Of a stretch of DNA of 64,000 nucleotides, positions 35,589 to 46,640 are shown piece by piece. The first letter of the stretch is position 1. The number at the start of each line of letters is the position of its first letter. A program made the position numbers and the translations under genes. A model generated the notes under the pieces. It made no database searches. It was given only the letters and a program-made list of their open reading frames with translations, and was not told the origin of the DNA. The DNA is from Warburgia ugandensis (Eukaryota > Streptophyta > Magnoliopsida > Canellales > Canellaceae): NCBI GenBank assembly GCA_035236585.1, contig CP141127.1:63717495-63781494 (forward strand). Reading direction: 5' to 3'.

Positions 35589-36462
35589 GATTGCAATTTT
35601 AGCAAGGAGGCAAGTAGGAGTGGAACACCAGTCAAGATTGATAACCAAGAAGTCCTCGGTAAAAGACCACTTTCGGTACTTAGGATCAATGATTTATGAT
35701 AGTGGAGAGATTGAGAGAGAGGTTACTCAGAGAATCCAAGCAGGTTGGTACAAATGGAGATGTGCATATGGAGTTTTGTGTAATCGACGGGTGCCACTCA
35801 AACTAAAAGGAAAAATTCTATAGGATGGCCATAAGGCCAGCCATGCTCTATGGATCAGAGTGTTGGGCAGTTAAGGAACATCATGCTCATAGGATGAGCA
35901 TTGCAAAAATGAGGATGTTGAGACAGATAATTGGTAAGACAAGAAAGGATAGAACTAGGAATGAAAATATTAGAGGAAATTTAGGGTGTAGCACCAATAG
36001 GTAACAAGATGAGGGAGATTAGACTTAGATGGTTTGGACATATCCAAAGGAGAACGAAAACAGCACCAGTTAGAAGGAATGAGGCAATGCAAGTAGAAGG
36101 CTCTAAAGGGCAAAGGGCAGCCCCGGTGCATGAAGCTCCTGCCTATGCGGGGTCCAGGGAAGGGGCGGGCCACAATGGCCTAAAGTAGGCAGCCTTACCT
36201 TGCATTTTTGCAAGAGGCTGATTCTACGCCTTGAACCCGTGACCTCAAGGTCACATGACGACAACTTTGACCATTGCGCCAAGGCTCCCTTTCTTCTAAA
36301 AGGGCAAAGGGAAGGCCCAAAAGAACGTGGATAGAAGTGGTAATGAAAGATTTAAAAACTTTGGGACTAAATGAAGCCATGGTACTTAATAGAGAGGAAT
36401 GGAGAAATAAAATTCATGTGGCCAACCCCTAATTGGGATAAGGTCTTGATGATGATGAGACA
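35589..36462 (+). mobile_element. RTE-1: 5'-truncated RTE-clade LINE
   Basis: Carries the RT C-terminal and tail region of the same family as RTE-2 and RTE-3: LITKKSSVKDHFRYLGSMIY, SGEIEREVTQRIQAGWYKWR and RRVPLKLKGKIL at 35640-35823, then RLRWFGH at about 36020-36045. It ends ACCCCTAATTGGGATAAGGT then CTTGATGATGATGAG, the family's 3' signature. Truncated at TTGCAATTTTAGC. Contains a SINE at 36118-36294. Inserted in copia-B. Confidence 0.85.
36118..36294 (-). mobile_element. Au-like SINE in RTE-1, with target duplication
   Basis: Minus strand: A box GAGCCTTGGCGCAATGGTCA, B box GGTTCAAGGCG, then GCAAAAATGCAAGGTAAGGC, TGTGGCCCGCCCCTTCCCTG and ATGCACCGGGGCTG. Flanked by TCTAAAGGGCAAAGGG (36102-36117) and TCTAAAAGGGCAAAGGG (36295-36311), a 16-17 bp target site duplication of LINE sequence. 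The best preserved SINE in the window. Confidence 0.92.
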
Positions 36463-36508
36463 TTAGATTACATGTTAAATTCGTAACATGAAGTATAGAG
36501 TTTAGTGT
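36463..36508 (-). pseudogene. copia-B sliver between RTE-1 and copia-C
   Basis: Minus strand encodes LNSILHVTNLTCNLMS, the protease-to-pre-integrase stretch (usual LHVPNLSCNLLSI). It joins the protease at 41574-41991. The last five bases AGTGT (36504-36508) are the copia-C target duplication. Confidence 0.85.
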
Positions 36509-36797
36509 TGTTGGATATGTTAGGAAAATTTCTGTCAAAATTAGTTCCTAGTTTCTAGGAATTACTTTTGATCTTATCTTAGTTTGTTTCTATAAATAAT
36601 GGAGATTAGGATCAGATTTGAATATGAAAATCTCCTTTCCTTTTATTCCTAGTTTGACCCTTATGTTAAGGGATTTCCCTTAGCTTAATTCGTGGGATTC
36701 AATGGCAGGTCTATTGCCATGCTTCCCTATATATATTAGTGTAATTTTTTCTCTAATGATACATAGAAGAATACATTCTTTTTCTTCCAAACTTTCA
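36509..36797 (+). repeat. 5' LTR of copia-C
   Basis: TGTTGGATATGTTAGG to CTTCCAAACTTTCA. The TATATATATT near 36731-36740 is the likely promoter TATA region. Confidence 0.92.
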
Positions 36798-36830
36798 TGG
36801 TATCAGAGCTTAGGGTCTTGATTTGCTTTT

Positions 36831-37785
36831 AAATGGCTAAAACAGCCATGACTAGGGCTAGAAGAACCACTGATTCATTGGAAACAACTGCTGGAAGTTT
36901 CCCGTTAGGGACAACCATGTCAAACAGTGGTACAGACCACTTTTCCCCAAATACTTTATTCCAGTTAACTTCTCACAAGTTAAATGGGAAAAATACCTAG
37001 AATGGGTTCAATCCGTGAAGCTGGAGATTGATGGCAGGGGAAAACTTGGGCATTTGACAGGAGAAGTGAAGCAACCAGAGGCTGGACATTCGAATATGAG
37101 TGCATGGAGGTCAGAAAACTCACTAATCATGGTCTGGCTTATCAACTCAATGGAGTAGACCATAGGTAAACCCTATCTTTTTCTCCCCACTGCAAAAGAT
37201 GTGTGGGAGGTTGTAAGGGAGACCTATTCTGACTTAGAAAACACATCTCAGATGTTTGATCTAAAAACAAAACTGTGGCAATCAAAACAAGGAGAAAGGG
37301 AAGTCACAGTATACTATAATGAGATGGTTTCATTATGGCAAGAATTGGACCATAATGATGAATGGGACTGCCCTATTGATAGTGTAAAAATTATAAAGGA
37401 GGAGAATGATCGTGTGTATCTATTCTTGGCTAGTCTCAATCGTGATTTGGAAGAAGTTAGGGGTTGGATCCTTGGAAAGAAACCTCTGCCATCCCTCCAA
37501 GAAACCTTTTCCAAGATTAGAAGAGAAGAAACCAAGAGAAAGGTTATGCTAACCAACCAGGAACACAAATCTGTGGTGGAAAATGATAATTCTACCCTTA
37601 TTTCTAGAAGTGCTGATCCTGATGATGAAAGAAGGAAGAAACCCTGGTGTGAACACTGCAAGAAGTCATGGCGCACAAAGGAAACTTGTTGGAAACTCCA
37701 TGGAAAGCCTCTAAGTTGGAAGAAGAAACCTGGAAATGACAACCGAGCATTCCAAACCTCACATGAAGAGAACCAGGGGCAGTAA
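36831..37785 (+). pseudogene. copia-C gag
   Basis: Starts at ATG 36832 (MAKTAMTRARRTTDSLETTA) and is open in pieces. 37201-37785 is one ORF with the UBN2-type gag (TYSDLENTSQMFDLKTKLWQ, EVTVYYNEMVSLWQELDHND, VYLFLASLNRDLEEVRGWIL). Its zinc knuckle is degenerate: CEHCKKSWRTKETC, with Arg in place of the His of CX2CX4HX4C. A frameshift near 36990 and a stop near 37158 separate the N-terminal part. Confidence 0.85.
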
Positions 37786-39485
37786 GTCAATTCAGAAACA
37801 TCTTCATTCACAAAGGAACAGCTAGAGCACCTGTACAAAGTCTTTCAATCTCCTCAATTCAATGTTAACCCTTTTGGTTCTTTGGACCAAAAAGGTAACT
37901 TCATTACTACCCTTCTTAATATCAATCCCAGCCAAAGCAACTCTTGGATCATAGATTCAGGAGAAACTGATCATATGACAAGTTAATTCAATCTTTTCTC
38001 AACTTACCATCCATGTGTAGGGAACAAAAAAATAAAGATAGCAGATGGATCTCTCTCAGCAATTTTTGGGACAGGATCCATTGTTATAACAACTTCCTTA
38101 ACTTTGCATTATGTTCTTCATGTGCCTAACCTTTCTTGCAACCTTTTGTCAATTAGCAAGTTAACCAATGATATCAAATTTCAAGCTAATTTCTATCCCT
38201 CTCGGTGTGAGTTTTAGGAACTAGCCTTGGGGAGGATGATTGGCAGTGCTAGAGAAAGTGGAGGTCTCTATTTCCTTGAAGATGGAATTGACTCGAGAAG
38301 ACAAGTTCAAAGTACCTGCTTTGTTTCTGATTCTAGTGAATGTAATGTTATGTTATGACATTATAGATTAGGACATCCAAGTTTTCATTATTTAAAACAC
38401 TTGTTTCCTAGTTTGCTTAAAAATAAAAGTCCATCTTCATTTCAATGTGAAATTTGTGAGATAGCCAAGCACCACCGTGCCTTTTTTCCCTCCAAGATCA
38501 TATGAAGCATCAAAACCTTTTATGTTAATCCATAGTGATAATGTGGGGACCATATACGGTTTCAACACTTTTGGGGAAAAAATGGTTTGTTAGTTTTATT
38601 GCTGATCACACAAGGATAAGTTGGGTAAACCTTTTAAAAGAAAAATCTGAAGTTGAAGAAGTTTTCAAAAAAAAAAATTTCCATGGTGGAAACACAATTT
38701 CAAGAGAAGATAAGGAATTTTCAAAGTGACAATGGCAAGGAATATTTCAATAAGATCCTAGGTAATTTTTTCTTGGAAAAAGGTATAATACATTAAAGTT
38801 CTAGCACTGACACACCCCAACAAAATGGGGTAGCTGAGCGAAAAAACAAGCCCTTTTTGGAAGTTGCTAGGGCACTAAAGTTCCTAAGTATCTTTGGGGT
38901 GAAGCTATACTTATAGCAACATTTCTTATAAATTGAATGCATACAAAGATTTTAAAATTTCAAACTCCCCTAAGTGTCTTTCAAAAAAACTTTCCCATAT
39001 CCAAGTTGTCCTCGAACTTACCATTGAAAGTATTTGGATGCATTGCCTTTGTACATGTTCATGCTCACAACCGTGGAAAACTAGATCCTAGAGCAAGAAA
39101 GTGTGTTTTTGTAGGCTATGCTCTAACTCAAAAGGGGTATAAGTGTTTTGATCCTACTTCCAAAAAAATGTTAGTCAACATGGATGTCACTTTTTTTGTG
39201 TCTTCACCATTTTTTGAAACTCATCTTCAGGGGGAGGCACCTATGGAAGATCCAGATTACTTAGATGTTTTTCAAAGAGAAAACGCTGCCACATTGATTC
39301 CTGATGGACCCAAAGTTTTTAAACCTCTAGAACCTTGTGCTTTAATTGATGAAAACCTAGGTCCGAATCCAATAGAGCTATATCATAACCTTGACAAAAC
39401 TAGCAATGAAAAAATAGGTACCAAAAAACTTCTGGTCTACTCAAGGAGGAACCAAATTCAAGGCAATGAGACCAATGCTCCTTAG
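37786..39485 (+). pseudogene. copia-C protease and integrase
   Basis: Protease SWIIDSGETDHMTS near 37940-37985 (usual DSGATDHMT). Pre-integrase YRLGHPSFHYLKHLFPSLLK near 38363-38420 and CEICEIAKHHRAFF (zinc-binding). Integrase core in broken frames: SDNGKEYF near 38727, then DTPQQNGVAERKN near 38810-38850. ORF 38937-39485 covers the C-terminal integrase (LKVFGCIAFVHVHAHNRGKL, KCVFVGYALTQKGYKCFDPT, MLVNMDVTFF). Many stops and frame changes lie between 37985 and 38937. Confidence 0.85.
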
Positions 39486-41277
39486 CAAAGTCAAGAGTCC
39501 AAACCAAAGGTTGATCTAAACTCTACCGAATCATCAGGTAATTCTTGCTCTAAACCTATTCAAACAAATTCACCTAATTCCAAGTCTATCCATTTTGAGT
39601 CTAGCTCTTCCGATCTTAGTATTCCTATTGCTAATCGAAAGGGTGTTAGAGCTTGTACTAAACATCCCATGTCCAATTTTATCTCTTACAAAAATTTGTC
39701 CTATACTTTCTTTGCCTTTACTTCACAATTGTCTTCTGTGGAAACACCAAAGACTGTACAGGATGCTTTACAAATTCCTGAGTGGAAGGAGGCTATTCTT
39801 GAAGAGATGAAGGCCCTTGAGAAAAATAAAACATGGGAGGTTGTGGATTTGCTGAGAGAGAAGAGAACGGTTGGATGCAAATGGGTGTTCACAACCAAAC
39901 ACAAGTCAGATGGATCACTTGAGCGATACAAGGTTCGTTTGGTAGCCAAAGGCTTCACTCAAACATACAGTATTGACTACCTTGAAACCTTTGCGCTTGT
40001 TGCCAAACTAAACACTGTTAGAGTACTTTTGTCAATTGCAGCCAATCTTGGTTGGCCCCTACAACAGCTAGATGTGAAGAATGCATTCCTTAATGGGGAC
40101 TTGGATGAGCAAGTCTACATGGACCCACGACCGGGTTTTGATAGGAAGTTTGGCTCGAAAGTATGCAAACTAAAGTAATCCTTATGTGGATTGAAACAAT
40201 CACCAAGAGCCTGGTTTGAGAGATTTACTCAGTTTGTAAATGGACAGAAATATGTTAGGGGCAAACAGATCATACCATGTTCACAAAACACTCAACTGAT
40301 GGGAGAATAGCTATTCTCATTGTGTATGTGGACGATATTATCCCAACTGGGGATGATGCAGCTGAAATGGAATGGTTGAAAAGGTGTCTTGCATTTGAGT
40401 TTGAAATTAAGGACTTGGGACCACTGAGATGTTTTCTTGGAATGGACGTTGCTCAATCAAAGAAGGGGATTGTTGTCTCACAAAGGAAATACATCCTTGA
40501 TCTTCTCAAGGAAATAGGAATGAGTGGCTGTCATCTTGCAGAAACTCCAATTGATCCCGTCCAAAGACTTGGAGATAGTAAAGGTGATCCCGTGGACACA
40601 TCTCGATACCAAAGGTTGGTTGGTAAGCTCATTTACTTGTCTCACACATGTCTTGATATTGCTTTTGCAGTAAACCTTGTGAGTCAGTTCATGCATTCCC
40701 CTCATGAAGAACACCTTGAAGCTGTGTATTGAATTCTGAGGTACTTAAAGAGTTCTCCAAGAAAAGGTTTATTTTTCAAAAAAAATGAACAACGGAGTAT
40801 TGAGGTATACACAGATGCAGATTAGGTAGGTTCAATCACTGATAGGAAATCAACATCGGGTTATTTAACCTTTGTGTGGGGAACTTAGTGACGTGGAGAA
40901 GTAAGAAACAAACTGTTGCTGCCAGGAGTAGTGCAGAAGCATAATACAGATCAATGACTCATGGAGTTTGCGAGATGATATGGCTGAAATGAGTTTTGGA
41001 AGAGCTAAAGTGAATTGTGACCATGCCATTGAAGTTGCATTGTGACAACAAGGCAGCTATCAGCATTGCACACAATCCTATTCAACATGACAGAACAAAG
41101 CACATTGACGTTGACAAGCATTTTATAAAGGAGAAAATTGAAGCAGGAGATAATTGCTTGCCATTTGTTCCAACTTCACAACAAATAGCTAATATTCTTA
41201 CAAAGGGACTTTTCAAACATAACTATGAGTTCTTTATCAGCAAGTTGGGCATGATAGACATCTACGCTCCAACTTGA
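39486..41277 (+). pseudogene. copia-C RT and RNase H
   Basis: 39669-40178: NKTWEVVDLLREKRTVGCKW, ERYKVRLVAKGFTQTYSIDY, QQLDVKNAFLNGDLDEQVYM. A stop follows VCKLK (40176), then LCGLKQSPRAWF. 40277-40732: ILIVYVDDIIPTGDDAAEME (YVDD active site), KDLGPLRCFLGMDVAQSKKG, RYQRLVGKLIYLSHTCLDIA. RNase H from about 40800, with 41017-41277: MPLKLHCDNKAAISIAHNPI, RTKHIDVDKHFIKEKIEAGD, QIANILTKGLF. Stops at about 40730, 40824 and 40885 and others between these blocks. Confidence 0.9.
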
Positions 41278-41284
41278 GGGGGAG

Positions 41285-41573
41285 TGTCAGATATGTTAGG
41301 AAACTTTCTCTCAAAATTAGTTCCTAATTTCTAGGTATTAGTTTTGATCTTATCTTAGTTTGCTTCCATAAATAATGGAGATTAGGATCAGATTTGAATC
41401 TGAAAATCTCCTTTCCTTTTATTCCTAGTTTGACCCTTTTGTTAAGGGATTTCCTTTAGCCTAATCCGTGGGATTCAATGGAAGGTCTGTTGCCATGATT
41501 CCCTGTATATATTAGTGTAATGTTTTCTCTAATGATAGATAGAAGAATACATTCTTTTTCTTCCAAACTTTCA
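41285..41573 (+). repeat. 3' LTR of copia-C
   Basis: TGTCAGATATGTTAGG to CTTCCAAACTTTCA, preceded by the polypurine tract and followed by AGTGT. Confidence 0.92.
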
Positions 41574-41991
41574 AGTGTCGTACAAGAAAATTGAATAGAA
41601 CCTTTTCCAACAACATTTGATGGAGATTCATCAGCAACATGAATTTTCAAATTTCCAAGGCATGCGGTATATGTAGAAAACCACTTATGGCATTTGGTCA
41701 TATGATTAGAAGCCCCTGAATGTATGATCCAAGGGCTATTAAACTCAGCTTTTGTATTCAGGGCAAAGAGATAATTACCTTTCTATGCTATAGAACAATT
41801 GGGAATTGAAGTAGGTACATTTGGCTTGGATGCCTGTGATTGAGTAAGAAGGGCTTGTAGTTGTTCAAGCTGTTCACTGCTAAAAGCCAATCCTCCTAAT
41901 TTGTTTTCCTTTGAAATAGCTTGAGGGCCTCTTCATTGCTTCCCTTGTTTGCGTGGCTTCCAATTCACTGGTTTTCCATTTTTCTTCCAGC
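41574..41991 (-). pseudogene. copia-B gag end and protease
   Basis: Minus strand. CWKKNGKPVNWKPRKQGKQ (end of gag) near 41990-41935, then SKENKLGGLAFSSEQLEQLQ, then protease SPWIIHSGASNHMTKCHKWF near 41735-41680 and GNLKIHVADESPSNVVGKGS. The catalytic Asp of DSGA is His here. Continues across copia-C into 36508-36463. Confidence 0.85.
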
Positions 41992-42164
41992 ATGTCTCTC
42001 TGGTGTAACTCAGCCAACGTGGTTATAGTTCTATATGATTTTAGCGCAGCCGTTCCCAAGCCTAGATAAAGGGGGAGGGTTTTGCGTCAAGTGCCAGTCT
42101 GCAAGGAAAACCCATGGCAAACTCATGCATGAATTGATTTATGACATTCCCTCAGGCTAGGGTG

Positions 42165-42335
42165 TTCCTCATAAGTGATGCGCTGCATTGGATCTCGGAT
42201 GTGGTGGAAAATGGACAGGTTGAAAGGGCATTCCTCCAGAAGTAACGCACTGCATTGGATCCCAGGTGTAGTAGAAAATAGGCAAGGGTTGCTAGAGCGT
42301 CCTTTAGAAGAAACACGCTAGTGCAGTGAAAAGTA
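42165..42335 (+). repeat. RTE 5' tandem repeats (~69 bp unit)
   Basis: Three diverged units beginning near GATGCGCTGCATTGGATCTC (42178), ACGCACTGCATTGGATCCCA (42244) and ACACGCTAGTGCAGTGAAAA (42314). The same array is found in RTE-3 (60360-60530). Confidence 0.8.
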
Positions 42336-43654
42336 TGCATGGTTCCCACGCCGTTCAAGAAGTGCATGGGTAAATAGGCTAGGTCAAGAGAACAAGATTC
42401 GTATCACTACATGGAATATAGGCACATTGACATGTAAGAGTCTAGAGTTAGTAGATACGATGAAACGTAGGAAAATCAATCGCTTGTATCCAAGAAACCA
42501 ATTGGAAAGGGGCTAAAATTAGAGATGGGTATAAGCTCTGGTATAGAGGAAAGGACAAATAATAGAAATGCTATAGGGATAATGGTAGATAAAGAATTAA
42601 AGAATAAAGTTGTAGATGTTAAAAGAACCAGTGATAGAATTAAAGGATAAAGTTGTAGACATTAAAAGAACCAGTGATAGAATTATACTACTAAAACCTG
42701 TTCTATGAGAGAAGATCATATATGTCATTGGTGCATACGCACCACAAGTAGGGTTAGGGGATAGAATTAAGAGACAATTCTGGGAAGATATGGAGGGAGT
42801 CATGCAAGACATTCCCAACACAACGGGGATATTTAGGAGCCAATTTTAATGGTCATGTAGGAAAAGAAAAAGAAGGACATGATAGGGTAGATGGGGTATG
42901 TTATTGGAGAAAGAAATGAGATAGGGAAAGCTATACTTGATTTTGCCTTAGTATGTAACTTAGCTATAGCAAACACATACTTTAAGAAGAGGGATGAACA
43001 CTTACTAACCTTTAAAAGTGGACCATATAAAAGCCAAATAGACTTTTTCCTACTTAGGAATGCCGAAAGATCAATGTGTAAGGATTGTAAGGTAATATCT
43101 GGTGAGAGTCTAACCTCACAACATAAATTAATGGTTATGAATATCTACATTAAAATATGGAAGAAAGGAAATGAACTTCATAGATGGCCAAAAACTAAGT
43201 AGTGGAACTTAAAAGGAGAGAAGATAACATCATTTACAAACAAGTTGATAGTAGAAGGAAACTGGAATAATGAAACAGAAGTAAACACCATGTGGACTAA
43301 TATGGCCATGCCCATTAAGAAAGTGGCATAAGATATGCTATGAGTAAATAAAGGTAAAAGGCAACCAGCAAAAGAAACTTGGTGGTAGAGTAAAAAAGTG
43401 CAATAAGTTATTTAAGAGAGTGTGTTTTAAAGCATGGCAAAGGACTAAAATAATGAAAACTTTGAGCAATATAAGGATACTAAAAAGGTTGCTAAGAGAG
43501 TAGTAAGTGAGGCTAAACTGAAGGCATATGATGATCTCTATAATAGATTAGGAACAAGAGAACGTGAGAAAGTTGTGTTTAAACTCGCAAAAACAAGAGA
43601 AAGGAAGAGTAAGGACTTAGACCACATTAAGTTTACTAGAAGTGATGACCAAAG

Positions 43655-44836
43655 GGTACTAGTCAAAGATGATGAGATCAAACAAAGATGGGAAAGTTAC
43701 TTTAAGAAAATGCTAAATGGAAATTACCCTGAGAATATAGGAATTGAAAGTAATGTAAACCCAAATAACATTGGGCACTATAGATATGACCATAGGATTA
43801 GAAAACCTGAAGTGAAAAAGGCCTTGAAAAAGATGAAATTAGGAAAGGCTCTAGGGCCTGATGGTATACTTGTAGAGGTTTGGAAGTGTATCAGAGATAC
43901 TAGGGTAGTTTGGTTGACAAAATTGGTTAAAGATTGTGAAATTAAAGAAAATGCCAAATGAATGGAGGAAGAGCTCTATTGCACTAATTTGCAAGAATAA
44001 AGGAGACAGAGTTGCACTAATTATTAGGGGATCAAACTTATGAGCCATATCATGAAACATTTTGAAAGAGTGATGGAGAAGAGGCTACGGCATGAGACAA
44101 GCGTATCGGAGAACCAGTTTGGTTTCATGCCTGGAAGGTCCACCATGGAAGCTATTTTCTTGCTTAGATTGATAAAGAAATAAAGGGAGATGAGAAAAGA
44201 CCTCCACATGGTCTTCATAGACTTAGAAAAGACTTATGTAATGGTACTAGTCAAAGATGATGAGATCAAACAAAGATGGAAAAGTTACCTTAAAAAATTG
44301 CTAAGTCGCAATTACCTTGAGAATATAGGGATTGAAAGTACTATAAACCCAAATAATGTTGGGTACTATAGATATGACCATAGGATTAGAACACTTGAAG
44401 TGAAAAAGGCCTTGAAAAAGATGAAATCAGGAAAGGCTCTAGGGCTTGATGGTATACCAATAGAGGTTTGGAAGTATATCAGAGATACTGGGGTAGTTTG
44501 GTTGACAAAATTGTTTAAAGATTGTGAAATCGAAGAAAATGCAGAATGAATGGAGGAAGAGCTCTATTGTACTAATTTACAAGAATACAGGAAACATACA
44601 GAGTTGCACTAAATATCACGGGATCAAACTTATGAGCCATATCATGAAACATTTTGAAAGAGTGATGGAGAAGAGGCTACGGCATAAGACAAGTCATCGG
44701 AGGACCATCTTGGTTTCATGCCTGGGAAGTCTACCATTAAAGCTATTTTCTTGCATAGACAATTGATAGAGAAATATGGGGAGATGAGAAAGGACCTCTA
44801 CATGGTCTTCATTGTCTTAGAAAAGGCTTATGGTAT
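43655..44836 (+). repeat. Tandem duplication of ~590 bp inside RTE-2
   Basis: Unit 1 from GGTACTAGTCAAAGATGATG (43655), unit 2 from the same sequence at 44243. Both run through the EIKQRW.SY block, the NPNN..YYRYDHRIR block, KKALKKMK.GKALG.DGI, LMSHIMKHFERVMEKRLRH, the MPG(R/K)STM/TIKAIF region and LEK.Y. The copies differ by substitutions and small indels. Unit 1 ends in the DLEKTY motif of RT palm; unit 2 continues past it into the rest of RT. Confidence 0.92.
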
Positions 44837-45860
44837 GGTCCCTAGAGAGTTACTATAGTGGGTGTTGGGCAAGAAAGGGGTTTCACGGGGGTGTATAGAC
44901 ATAATTAAGGACATGTATGAGGGAGCGGTAACAAACATTACGATCACTAGCGGAGAGGCCGGTGATTTTCCTATCACTATAGGATTACACCAAGGATCGG
45001 CATTGAGCCTATACCTTTTCACGTTGGTTATGGATGAGTTAACAAAACATCTGCACGAGGAGATTCCATGGTGCATGTTATTTGCAGATGATATAGTTTT
45101 GAGTGATGAGACGAGGAAGGGCATAAACACAAAGCTAGAGTTATGGAGAGATACATTAGAATCTAAAGGATTTAAAATTAGTCGAACTAAGATAGAGTAT
45201 ATGGAATGCAATTTTAGCAAAGAGAGAAGTGAATGTAGCCCTAGTAAAGATTGATAACCAAGAAGTCCTCCTAAAAGAATACTTTCGATAAATGGGATTG
45301 ATAATTCATGAGAGTGGAGACATTGAAAGGGAGGTTACCCAGAGAATCCAAGTGGGTTGGAACAAATGGAGATGTGCCTCTGGAGTTTTATATGATCAGA
45401 GGATGCCACTCAAACTGATAGGCCATGCTCCATGGATCAAAATGTTGGACAGTTAAGGAACAACATGTACGTAGGATGAGTGTCGGCGAAATGCTGATGT
45501 TGAGATGGACAAGTGGCACGACAAGAAAGGACAGAATTAGAAATGAAAACATTAGAGGAAACTTAGGTGTAGCACCAATGGGTAACAAGATGAGGGAGAT
45601 TAGACTTAGATGGTTTGGACATGTCAAATGTAGGCAAAAAAGGCACTAGTTAGGAATGAGGCAATCCAAGTTGAAGGCTCTAAAAGGGCAATGGGAAGGC
45701 CCAAAAGAACGTGGATAGAAGTGGTGAGAAAAGATTTAAAAATTTTGGGGCTGAATGAAGCTATGACTCTTAATAGACGGGAATGGAGGAAAAAGATTCA
45801 TGTGACCGACCCCTAATCGAGATAAGGTCTTGATGATGATGATGATGATGATGTCTCTCT

Positions 45861-46640
45861 AGAGAGATATGGACATTGACAACAATCATACCATACTTGA
45901 TCATTCTTCTGATCTCCACGCTAATCTCCATAACCAGCAGAGTCATGCTTTTTGGAAACAAGAGCATAGCTTTGGGACAGATTCTTTAGTTCCTCCTGGC
46001 ATGACATGTTTTCGACTATCTTCCCTTCTCACTTCTGGGAAAGCCACCCTAATGTTTGGAAAAGATCTAGTTCCAGTCAATCAACCTCGTACCTCATCTA
46101 ACTCCTTGTTCAAACCATGAAGAAAATCAAATACCCCTCTTTTTCAAGCATTTGCTTATATTTGAAGCTATCTTCAGCACAATGCCAATTGGTATCATAA
46201 AACATATCCATCTTCTTCCATAACTTGGTCAGAGTATTAAAATATTCTGTCACTATAAGGATAACTTGTTTTGTGGTTTTTAGGGCAGATCTGATCTCAA
46301 AACACTGGCCGAGTTTTCCAAATCACAGTACATTTCCTGTACCATATCCTATATCTCCTTTTCCGTTTTGTAGAATAAATAGGTCTGGCTGATCTTAGTT
46401 TCCATAGAATCAACTAACCATGCCATAACCATAGAATTCTCCAATTCCCAGGTCCAATAGCCTGCCTCTCCTTCCCTTGAGCTTTGGTTGTACCTGTCAA
46501 GTACCGAGTTTTGAGATGAATTAGCGGGAGAGTGGTTACTATCTTCTTGTTATTAGCAACATGATGCCCTGGCATGGTGATCAATTTGGCACACACTCTT
46601 GCCTCTTTTCTCTCAAGTTGCCATTGGTACCAATTCAGAA
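45861..46640 (-). pseudogene. copia-B gag, N-terminal and middle part
   Basis: Minus strand. MPGHHVANNKKIVTTLPLI starts at 46575. Then WLVDSMETKISQTYLFYKTE and IQDMVQEMYCDLENSASVL (UBN2-type gag), decayed through 46250-46100. Near 45900-45861 comes the zinc-knuckle region (WYDCCQCPYLSRE), which continues as TCWKKNGKP across RTE-2. Confidence 0.8.

Larger units (their letters stand above)
36509..41573 (+). mobile_element. copia-C: complete Ty1/copia element, defective ORFs
   Basis: 5,065 bp with two 289 bp LTRs (36509-36797, 41285-41573), PBS TGGTATCAGAGC at 36798-36809, polypurine tract TTGAGGGGGAG at 41274-41284, and a perfect 5 bp target duplication AGTGT (36504-36508, 41574-41578). Internal order gag, protease, integrase, RT, RNase H. 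By eye the LTRs differ at about 20 of 289 positions, so the insertion is moderately old. Inserted in copia-B, to which it is clearly related (both have LGHPSF.YLK.LFPSL.KNK). Confidence 0.95.
42002..45850 (+). mobile_element. RTE-2: full-length RTE-clade LINE with internal duplication
   Basis: Inserted in copia-B gag with a target duplication of at least 10 bp, ATGTCTCTCT at 41992-42001 and 45851-45860. Order: 5' region with 69 bp repeat units (about 42165-42335); AP-endonuclease (CIQETNWKGAKIRDGYKLWY near 42485-42545 with SAYAP-type GAYAPQVGL near 42731, QIDFFLLRN near 43038-43065); linker; RT ([46 protein letters not shown] and [16 protein letters not shown] near 44990-45105); C-terminal tail ([14 protein letters not shown] near 45590-45625); 3' end with GATGATGATGATGATG. 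Frame is broken many times. About 590 bp of the linker/RT is present twice in tandem (43655-44836). Confidence 0.92.
33067..46640 (-). mobile_element. copia-B: old Ty1/copia element split by three insertions
   Basis: Minus-strand order: gag (46640-45861), protease (41991-41574 and 36508-36463), pre-integrase (35588-35297), linker to RT (35296-35051), RT (34786-33930), RNase H (33780-33350), 3' LTR (33345-33067). The pieces are contiguous once RTE-2 (42002-45850), copia-C (36509-41573) and RTE-1 (35589-36462) are removed: for example CTTLNSILHVTNLTCNLMS spans the copia-C site and LMS-SKLTKDLNC spans the RTE-1 site. The 5' LTR was not recognised right of 46640. A PBS-like TTGGTACCAATGGC lies near 46622-46636 but is weak. 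Confidence 0.85.

Noticed and set aside
37314-37838. Minus-strand ORF of 174 codons
   Set aside because: Antisense shadow of the copia-C gag ORF.
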